A DNA stretch of 64,000 nucleotides. It comes from UBA1941 sp046329575. GTDB taxonomy: Bacteria > Bacteroidota > Bacteroidia > Chitinophagales > LD1. This document shows positions 52,334 through 62,400 of this stretch, in pieces. The notes beneath the pieces were generated by a model. The model was not told where the DNA came from, ran no database searches, and saw only the letters and a list, made by a program, of their open reading frames with translations. Position 1 is the stretch's first letter, and every line of letters starts with the position of its first letter. The DNA is taken from positions 1 to 64,000 of the forward strand of contig JAXLUJ010000006.1 in assembly GCA_046329575.1 (NCBI GenBank), in the 5' to 3' direction. A program made the position numbers and the translations under genes.

Positions 52334-53350
52334 CTAGAAATACTTAATGTAACGAGGCGTAACGAAACGCTTTTTATCATACCAGAAATCATAACCCACC
52401 ATAATTTCGTGAGTTCCCGTTTCATAGCGCCGTAATGCCGTGAAAGAATACACATAAGCGTATCCAACACGCAACTGAGGAGTTACTTTACATTCAAACA
52501 TTCCCATTACGCTTTCTGCATTAAATTTCTTTTCAGTAGTCAATCCTCTGTTGTAAGCATCACCACCTGTTTTTACTCCGGCACCTAGCCAAAAGCGATC
52601 GAGAAACAAAAAGTTAGCGTTGAAATCAAAATCCGGAACATTGTAACGCAAACCTTGCTGGAATTTCATCAACATGGTCGGCTTGAACTTCACAATAGCC
52701 GTTTCTTTTCCAAATACATATCCAGCCGTAAACAGGAAATGATTGTATTGGTGAGCAACTGCTTCACTGGTACTTACTTTCCATTGCTTGTTTAACGAAA
52801 AGGGAACTAGATGCGGCACAGAGAATCCCACAAAATAACGTTTACCATACGCGTAAACTCCGGCTCCAACATTCGGAAGAAATAAATTCTGGTTTACTGA
52901 AAATGTAGGATCATAATTCGTACCGCCTCCTGGTTGGGCAGGATCTGTAATGGCCTCTGTATTACGCTGCTGGTAATAGTTAAATCCGGCCTGAATGCCG
53001 AAGCTAAGCTTATGCTCATCTCCTTTCAAACGAATTCGATAAGCAAATGCGGCAGTAGCGCTGAACATATTCGTTAAACCCAAACGGTCGTTCGAAACCG
53101 TCAACCCTAAGGCATACTGATCGCGACGTAATGGCGAATGAACGCTGGCGTTAAATGTCCGGGGAGCGCCATCAATCCCAGCCCATTGATGACGGTAGAT
53201 CGCAGCAAGGCTTACTACCTCATGACTACCGGCGTAGGCGGGGTTCAGATATAACCCGTTAAACATATACATACTGTAAGCAGCATCCTGCTGAGCCTTC
53301 AGGCCCAGAACACTTGCTGCCAGCAAAGCCGAAAAGAAAATCTTTTTCAT
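52334..53350 (-). CDS. PorP/SprF-family T9SS outer-membrane protein
   Basis: 338 residues from the ATG at 53350 (MKKIFFSALLAASVLGLKAQ signal peptide); an in-frame extension to 53374 is unlikely. QQDAAYSMYMFNGLYLNPAYAGSH is the classic start of the mature PorP/SprF family, and an outer-membrane beta-barrel follows, ending in the aromatic residue F after YIKY. SprF-like members are needed for secretion or anchoring of type B T9SS substrates encoded next to them, here the giant adhesin at 53423-64000. It lies 72 bases after the adhesin, with a hairpin between, and 35 bases before the PorE-like gene. Confidence 0.92.
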   Translation of the reverse strand: MKKIFFSALLAASVLGLKAQQDAAYSMYMFNGLYLNPAYAGSHEVVSLAAIYRHQWAGIDGAPRTFNASVHSPLRRDQYALGLTVSNDRLGLTNMFSATAAFAYRIRLKGDEHKLSFGIQAGFNYYQQRNTEAITDPAQPGGGTNYDPTFSVNQNLFLPNVGAGVYAYGKRYFVGFSVPHLVPFSLNKQWKVSTSEAVAHQYNHFLFTAGYVFGKETAIVKFKPTMLMKFQQGLRYNVPDFDFNANFLFLDRFWLGAGVKTGGDAYNRGLTTEKKFNAESVMGMFECKVTPQLRVGYAYVYSFTALRRYETGTHEIMVGYDFWYDKKRFVTPRYIKYF

Positions 53351-53382
53351 ACGTGCTTTTTTTCTTCTTATCAATTTGTTTA

Positions 53383-53414
53383 AACAATCGGCCTGCCTTT
53401 GCAGGCCGATTGTT
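53383..53414 (-). terminator. Intra-operon hairpin between adhesin and porP (possible attenuator)
   Basis: AACAATCGGCCTGC pairs perfectly over 14 bases with GCAGGCCGATTGTT around a 4-base loop. On the minus strand it is followed by TTTAAACAAA, only a weak T run. It could end part of the transcription after the adhesin or protect the adhesin mRNA 3' end; porP and the OmpA gene would then depend on read-through or their own promoter. Confidence 0.6.
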
Positions 53415-53422
53415 ATTTAATG

Positions 53423-56400
53423 CTATCTGTGGATGACTACGAACCTTGCTTCGCTTCCGCCCGTGCCATCGTTGTAAGTGTAAACGAAGTAGTACGTTCC
53501 ATCAGGAAGGGCAGTACCCTGATTGTTCGTTCCACCCCAATCATTCTTATAGGCTTCCTTACTTGTCCAAACTTCATCGCCCCAACGGTTAAACACACGA
53601 AGCGTAGCTTTCGGATGCATCTCCGTACAAGGTGTTTCGAAGTAATCATGAATACCGTCTCCATTTGGCGAGAAGGCATTCGGGAAGGTACAAGTCTTCG
53701 TGGTATCAACTACCTGCACACAAACTTCTGCAGTATCGCAACGTGTTTCATTACCCAACGTTACACATACGATGTACTCGAAATGATCATCGCCAATAAA
53801 TCCTTCTGCCGGAACATAGTGGATCGTGAGATCGTTGTTCACAGAAGTATTGCCATGGGCTGCCTGAGCAGGACCTACAGTTACGGTAGTGTCATCGCCC
53901 ATAGGTAATGTGTCATTCGCAAGCACATTCAAATCAACAGCCACATTCACATAGGTGGTCGTGTCGTTACACATTGAATCGTTCACGGCATGTACCGGTT
54001 GGATACATACGAACACGTAAACTGTTGCTGTATCATGCTGAACCGGGTGGCCATTATCGCTGATCGCATATCGGAAGGAATCCACTCCACAGAAGGTATC
54101 TTCTGGAGTATATGTGATCGTTCCGTTAGCGTTCACCACAGCCGTTCCGTGTTGAGGTTGGCTTGGCAATACCGGATCTACTGTAATACCTGTTCCGGTT
54201 TGAGGATTACCCGGATTAGGAGTAAATCCATCATTTCCAAGAACATTGATCACTACAGGAGTTCCGCCGGCAGTAGCAACATTGTCGTTATTCGCCCATA
54301 TCGAATCAATTGGCGCCTTAGGCAATACTACCACTTTACCGTAAATCGTATCACATGCAGGAACCGGAGTTCCGTTGTCACATATTACAATGCAGAAGGT
54401 ATCAACTCCAACGAAAGGAGTTTGTCCGTTTGTAGTATCACATGATGGAGAGTAAGTAAAGCATGTTCCGTTTATATTACTAATCGTTCCGTGATTTGGT
54501 GTACAAACACTGCTAATAAATACGGAATCACCTTCAGCATCATAAACAGAATCCAGACAAACAAGAACCGGAGTACAAACCACAGTAGTATCTACTGGCG
54601 GTGGAGCAACCGGAGGCGTATTCTTACAATCAATTACCGAAATGTAAACACGAGCCGTATTACACAAGTTCGGAACACCATTGTCGCAAGCCATGTAAGC
54701 CATAGTATCACCGCCACTGTAATTTGCATCAGGATGATACAGGATGCAGTTACCTTGTTTTACCGCTGTTCCGTGTGTTGGAGGAACAATGGCAGTAAGA
54801 GAAATCGCGTCACCATCTACATCGTAATCATTCGCAGTAACACAGATCAAAGAATCTGAATTGCGACATACCGATACGTAATCACTAACAATTTCCGGAT
54901 GGTGCACATTACAAGGATATCCGGTCATATTGATGGTTAGAATGCCATCCGAACATGGAGCATCTATACAAATTCCACAAATTCTATATCCAATCGTCAC
55001 AGTACTATTCGGATGCAGTCCATCAGGAGTGTATATGATACTTCCTCCGCTTACTACTGCTGATCCATTTGCCGGTGGTTGGATGATACTGATTGTAGCT
55101 CCAAATGTATTGATGTCGTTCTTGATCACATTCACCGTATCGTTACAAACATAACCGTGATTGCTGGTATCGTTCACTGCAATCGGATTACGGCAAACCG
55201 TATCAATCAAGATCACACCAATAGCAGTGTCGCAACTAGTGCTTCCACAGGTTTCACACAAACTATAAGTGAACGTATCCATGCCAACATAACCGGCGTT
55301 TGGACAGTATTTCACATGGTTTGCAGAATCCAATTGAACCGTTCCATGATTAGTTGAATCAAGAATAGTTACAACAGCAGGCGTGCAGTTGGCATAGATG
55401 TCATTATCCAGAATATCGATCGTTACACAACTGTCTCTGTTAGTGAAAGCGTAATCATCAACGGCGATGGTTTTAACACTATCGCAGAAGATCGTAATAT
55501 TCACGTTACCTGTATCCAAACCGCAGGTATCGGAAACCGTGTATTCAATATAGTCCTTACCGCAGTAGTTGCTGGCAGGGATATACATGATAGTAGTATC
55601 ATTAATCACTGTTGCTACACCATGTGCAGGATTTGTTTGGATTTTAACGTGATGCGGATAACGGTTGTCGAGATTATCGTTGATCGTAACATGGGCATAC
55701 AAAGTATCACCCTGATTCATATCCAGATTATCATCATTCGCAACAACCTGACAACAAATCACATTAACAAAAGCCCAGGCCGTATCAGTTGCACCTAAGG
55801 TATCCATGATAGCATATCGGAAAGAATCCGTAGCATCACAAACTGTTCCATCAGGTGTGTAAAGCACCGAACCATCGGCATTCAGCGTTACAGTACCATG
55901 TTTGGCTGAATCAACAATTGCTGTTACATAGAATGAATCCAATTCCGGATCAAAGTCATTGCTAAGTACGTGCACCACTACCGGAACATTTTTACCGGTT
56001 AATGTGGTATCGTTAATGGCTTGAACTGAGTTCGGAACGGTAATAATCACAGTTGCTTCATCACACAACACCGGATTACCATTGTCGCAAATGATATACT
56101 TAAATGTATCCGGACGATGGGCATTTGGACCTAGTCCAGGACCGAAGTCAGGTACATAGGTAATCGTACCATCAGGATTAACAACTGTTGTTCCATAGTG
56201 AGGTGCAGCGCTTACGCTAGTTACATGAATGCTGTCTCCATCTGGATCCCAGTCATTCGACATCACTGGAATATTAACAGAAACTCCGTATTGCGTATGA
56301 GCAAAATCGTCGGTAGCCACCGGAGGATTATTAATTAAGCCTGTGGTATCCGGAGTAATCACAATAAATATTGTAGCAGTGTCACACAAGGAAGGCGTTC

Positions 56401-59400
56401 CATTATCGCATACCATATATTGTAAAGTATCAACTCCTACATATCCGGTGTTTGGTACATAGCTGGTAACCCCTGTTACAGGATTCATACTAAATGTACC
56501 ATGCGAGGTGGTTGTTGCCGAAATTGGTGTGAAGGCAAGTGTATCGCCATCTACATCAAAATCGTTCGCAGCAGCATTCACAACCACAGGTTTGTCAATT
56601 GTAGTTGTAGCATAGTCGTTGTTCGCAACCGGAGGATGATTTACACCGCCTGTAGTGTCCACAACATTAATGTAAACTACCGCAGTATCGCAAAGCGGAC
56701 TGTACAATATCGGACTGTTATCGCAAACGATGTAAACAAACGAGTCAGTACCCACATATCCCGGAGTTGGAGTATAAACTCCTGTTCCGTTTCCGGTAGG
56801 TGTCCAAATTCCATGCGAAGGTGAACCAGGGTAACTAAATGTTAACGGATCGCCATTAGGATCGAATGCAGCCGGATATATAGAAATACCAGTAGGCTGA
56901 TCTTTAGGCGTTTGAACGTATACATCGTGAGCCACAGGTGGTTCATTGCGAGGATCTACAATAATAGTAATGTGTGTAGTGTCACAAAGTGGATGCGGAT
57001 CTGTTGTTGTAACATCACAAACAATGATGCAGATCGAATCGGTACCATAATAATTCGAATCAGGTGTGTAAGTTACACATACCAGATTTGGATCATCAGT
57101 GATAGTATACGCCATAGATCCATGCAGCGGCGAACCACAAACACTTAACGTGTGAGTATCATTCGTATCCACATCAATATATGGTATACAAACGGTAACC
57201 GGAGTGTCCTCAGGTGTATGGATTAATGTATCCGGAATAATTGGCGTATCGTTCACGCAGATAACAGTAACTACAACTAGTCCGAGGTCAAAGTTCTCAT
57301 CGCCAGGACAAGAAGCATTTCCATTTCCTCCAGTGATCTTATAACCAAAGGTATCTACACCACAGAAATTAGATTTCGGTGTATATACGAGACGATTACT
57401 ATCTAGCGTAAGTGTTCCGAATGCCGGCTGCGCAGAAATACTCACTACTAACGAATCGCCATCGATATCGTAATCGTTAGAAAGTACATTGACTACAACT
57501 GAATGATCTTCCAGCGTGCTGATAGTATCATCAATAGCAGTAGGAACATCGTTGCGATTCAGAACATTGATATACAATTTAGCGATATCGCAATTCGGAG
57601 CTGATTTAGTGCACTGATCACAAATTTGGTATACAATCGAATCGGCACCGAAGAAATTCGTAACCGGAGTATACATGATCATGTTCGTTGCACTGTTCAC
57701 GAATCCGAATCCATGTTGAGCATTCGTAATGATGCTTACGGAACCAAGACCAGTGTTGCCTGGGTAATCATTAGCCAGTACATCTGCCGTCAGTACTGAT
57801 TCTTCACAAACTGTGAAGTGATCAGCAGCAGGCTTAGGCCCGAAACAGTTAGTATCTGTAACAACAATAACGGTTGCGGTGTCGCAGCACCCTTCAACGT
57901 TGTCGCACAGTGAGTAAACAACTGTGTCTAATCCGTTGAATCCAGGAGCAGCCACGTAACTTAACCATCCATTAGGAAGGACAGTTACGGTATTAGCGCT
58001 GGCGGTATGGCCAACTACTGTTACAGCAGAACCACTTCCTACAGCATGTACATAAGTGTCGTTTGAAAGTTCATTAATATTCACGATCAAACCTTGATGG
58101 CCGGTAGCATAATCAGCTACGGCATCCGGGCAATCAGTAACAGGCGTAATATTAATGGTAACGATTCCTGTGTCACATAACGAAGGCGTACCATTATCAC
58201 AAGCCACATAACAGAATTGGTCAGTTCCGTTATAGTTAGAAGCAGGTGTATACGTCATACAGCTTCCTGTAAATGTTACGGTGCCGTGAGCAGGTGTACA
58301 AACTGAAGATATTGCAACCACATTACCATCCGGATCTGTCATTGCAGGACAAACAGTAATCGCTGAATCTTCAGGCGTTGTAACTGTTGTATCAGGTGCA
58401 AACGGAGGATGATTTACTGGTGTAACGTTTATGTAAACCATGGCCTGAGCGCACAATGGCGTAGGTTGTGTGGAATCACATACACGGTAGCAGAACGAAT
58501 CCATACCTATAAATCCTGGTTGTGGATTATAGGTGATACATCCAGTTGCCGGGTTGATAGATGGAACAGAGGCTGCATGTATTGGCAGACTGCAAAGACC
58601 AACTGAACCCTTATTGATGTTGTTATCTGGATCCGTATCATTATTAGTAACACAAATTACAGCCGGAGTATTTACAGGAATAGTAGCAGTGTCATTAACC
58701 GCAACCGGCGGATGCGGGTTAGATGTTACAGTGATGAATACTTTTGCAGTATCACACAACGCAGGTACCGCGTTATCACATACAACGTAGCACAGAACAT
58801 CATTTCCAACAAAATTCTGAGCCGGTTGGTAACATACCTGGTTAGCACCGTTGATGGAAGCAGTTCCATGAGCAGGCTGACAACTCACTGCAGTTACAGA
58901 AAGTATATCTCCATCCTGATCGCTATCATTAGCCTTCACATCTACGCAAACCGGTTGGTTTTGCGGTGTTGAAGTACTATCATCAACTGCTACCGGAGGA
59001 TGATTTACCGGACGAATAGTAATATGCACCATACCAGTATCGCAAAGCGTACACAGTGGTCCTACGTTGCAAATGGCATAAGTGAATGAATCACTTCCTG
59101 CACCTGCTGTTGGAGTATACACAATGGTGTTATTTGCACCAGGAACGGCTATACCAAGAGTTCCTTGCGTGATAACACTAACCGTTATAGGACCTTCAAC
59201 CGAACTATCATTTGCAGTTACTGTCAAAGTAGATGGGTTGGTGTTCGATACAACATAGTTGTCATCTTTCGCCACCGGCGGATCACAAACAGGTGTTACA
59301 GTTATATAAACCTGATTGGTATCACAAAGTGACGGAATACCATTATCACAAACTACTACACAGAAACTATCTAAACCGTAGTAATTCAAATTCGGTTTGT

Positions 59401-62400
59401 ATGTCAAACAAGAATCGCTTCCTGCTGCTCCTATTGTAGCAACACCGTGAGCAGGCTGACACGACAATGCTGTTATCTTAACAGAATTTCCATCAGGATC
59501 TGTAATGTTAGGACAGATTCTTACAACACCTGTATCTTCAGGTATAGTCACAAAGGTACTGTCGACGTGCGGAGGACGATTAGCAATTAAAATTGAAACC
59601 AGACCCACATCGCAGATGCTTTGGAAAGTTCCGCAGTACACAATGTTTGGATTCTGAACATCACAAACTTTATAGTAGAAAGTATCATAACCTGCATAAC
59701 CCGCTGCAGGAGTGTAGGTAAAGGTATTGTTAGCGTTCAACACCGCAGTGCCATGAATTGGAGGGGTCACTATGCCGAGGTAAACAGAATCTCCATCCGG
59801 TTCGATATCGTTGATCAATACCGGAACGTTCACCGCAGTGTTCATGCCGGTGTATGCTGTATCGTTAGCCGCCAGAGGCTGATCATTAACATTTCGAACA
59901 GTGAAATGAACCCAAGCTGTATCACATAAAGCTGGTGTCCTGTTGTCACACAAAATGTATGAGGCACTGTCTGAACCATAGAAATTCACCGAAGGTACAT
60001 ATACCACATTCGGGCCACTTGCAGCTGCCAGACCATGCGCAGGTTGGTTCAATACTGCTGTAACCTTAACAGGATCACCATTCGGGTCGATATCGTTGTT
60101 CACCACATTTACTACTGCGTATTCTTCTTCACAGATTGTTGCATAATCATCAACAGCAACCGGCGGATCATTTTTATGAACATCCGGAGTATCTACTTTA
60201 TTGATGGTAACAATTACCATAGCAGTTGCACAAAGTGGCTGCGGATTCACTGTAGTGATATCGCATACAGAATATGTAAATGTATCGTTCAAGATACCAA
60301 CCGGAATAGTAGCCGGAGCATGATAGCTCACCGTTCCATCCGTATTAACCGTTACAGTTCCACCTTGTGAAGGTGTAGTAACAATAGTTGGAACAGTTAA
60401 CGGATTTCCATCCGGATCGCTATCATTAGCTTTAACATTGATAACGATCGTTTCACCAGGTGCAGTTACGCCATGGTCAGTACTAGCCACCGGTGGATGA
60501 TTCACCAAGCTATCACCAGGATCGTTCACATGGATTACCACCCATGCGGTATCGCAAAGAACATGTACCGGATATGGTGAATTATCACAAACTACATATT
60601 CAAAACTATCTACACCAATAAATCCAGGATTAGGCGTATAAACACCTGAGCCGTTTGTAGGATTAGATGGATTTGGCACCCATGTTCCATTCAACGGTCC
60701 GCTTCCTGAAGGATAGCTGAATGTCAATGGATCGCCATTAGGATCTGTTGCTCCGCTGGCAACGTTCACCCCTACCGGCTGATTCTCCATCGTATTCACA
60801 TAGATGTTTGTAGCAACAGGTGGTTCATTGATACCATTAATAGTAATGTAAACCCACGCCTGATCACACAAATGCTGCGGATTGTTTGCCGACAACGTAT
60901 CACAGATGGAATAGTAGAAGCTATCCACTCCGTGGAAGTCAGGATTCGGAACATAAGTTACATTTCCAGTAACAGGGTCAACGGAAGCAGTTCCGTTAAC
61001 AGGACCAGTTACAATAACAGGAATGGTTAATGAATCGCCATCAGGGTCACTGTCATTAACACGAACGTTAATAACCAGCGTTACATCCTCGTCAGTTGTT
61101 ACATGGTCGTCTACAGCAACAGGAGGACGGTTTTGTTGAGTGGTATCAATATTATTGATGGTAACCACTACCCATGCCGTTGAACACAACGGATGCGGGT
61201 TCTTCGTAGTGATATCACAAATCTGATACTGAACACTGTCATGGTATATTCCAGGAACAGTCAAACTTGCTGGAGATGGCGTAAATACAACGTTACCAGA
61301 AGCATCTACCGTATATGCTCCATGCGGTGTGGTAGTGCTCGTAATTAATACCGGAACCGTCAGGCTATCGCCATCCGGATCGTAGTCATTTCCGCGTACG
61401 TTCACTGTTACAGCCGAAGTAGTGCTGTTCGTTGTTGCATAGTCGTTGCTCGCTACTGGAGCATGGTTCACCAGCGTATCGACTGTTGGCAAGATCGTCG
61501 CGATGATTACTCCCGTATCGCACAAGCTATGGATTTGATATGGCGATAGATCGCATACATAATATGGAATGGTGTACGTGCCAGGCGTGGTGCCGGTAAC
61601 CGTAATCGCTCCGTTACCCGTTACCACATACGTGATAGACGGATCGCTTGGTGTACCAACTGTTATCGTCAGCGGATCACCGTTAGGGTCTGTTACCGCC
61701 AACAGGATATTCACATCGTGTGGCTTGTTCTGGTAGTCCGTATAACGGATCGTATCTGCCTGTGGCGCTTCGTTGCGTGGATCTACTATAATGTGTACCC
61801 AGGCCTGATCGCACAGGTGTTGCGGATTGTTTGCTGATAATGTATCACATACCGAGTACTGGAAGCTGTCGCTGCCATGGTAGAATGGATCTGGTGTATA
61901 GGTCACATCACCGTTCGGACCTACGCTTACCGTTCCATGCGTTGGTGGCGTTACTATCGTCGGTTTGGTCAAACTATCGCCATCCGGATCGCTGTCGTTA
62001 CTACGTACATTGATCGTGATTGGCGTGTTCTCCGGTGTGCTTACATGGTCATCCACTGCTACAGGCGGACGGTTCGATACCGTATCGATGGTGTTGATCG
62101 TTACTACTACCCATGCCGTTGAACACAACGGATGTGGATTCTTCGTAGTGATATCGCAAATCTGATATGGTACACTGTCTTTATAGATTCCCTGAGGCAA
62201 TGCACTGGCAGATGGGGTGAACACCACATTACCGTTGGCATCTACACTGAATGAGCCCGGATAATGAAGAATGGCAGGGCCACTCAATACCGGAACCGTC
62301 AGGCTATCGCCATCCGGATCGTAGTCATTTCCGCGTACGTTCACTGTTACAGCCGAAGTAGTGCTGTTCGTTGTTGCATAGTCGTTGCTCGCTACTGGAG

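Noticed and set aside
53409..53908. Plus-strand frames along the giant adhesin gene (many, some in three identical copies)
   Set aside because: They mirror the repeat structure of the minus-strand adhesin; the identical copies only reflect the 939-base tandem repeat.
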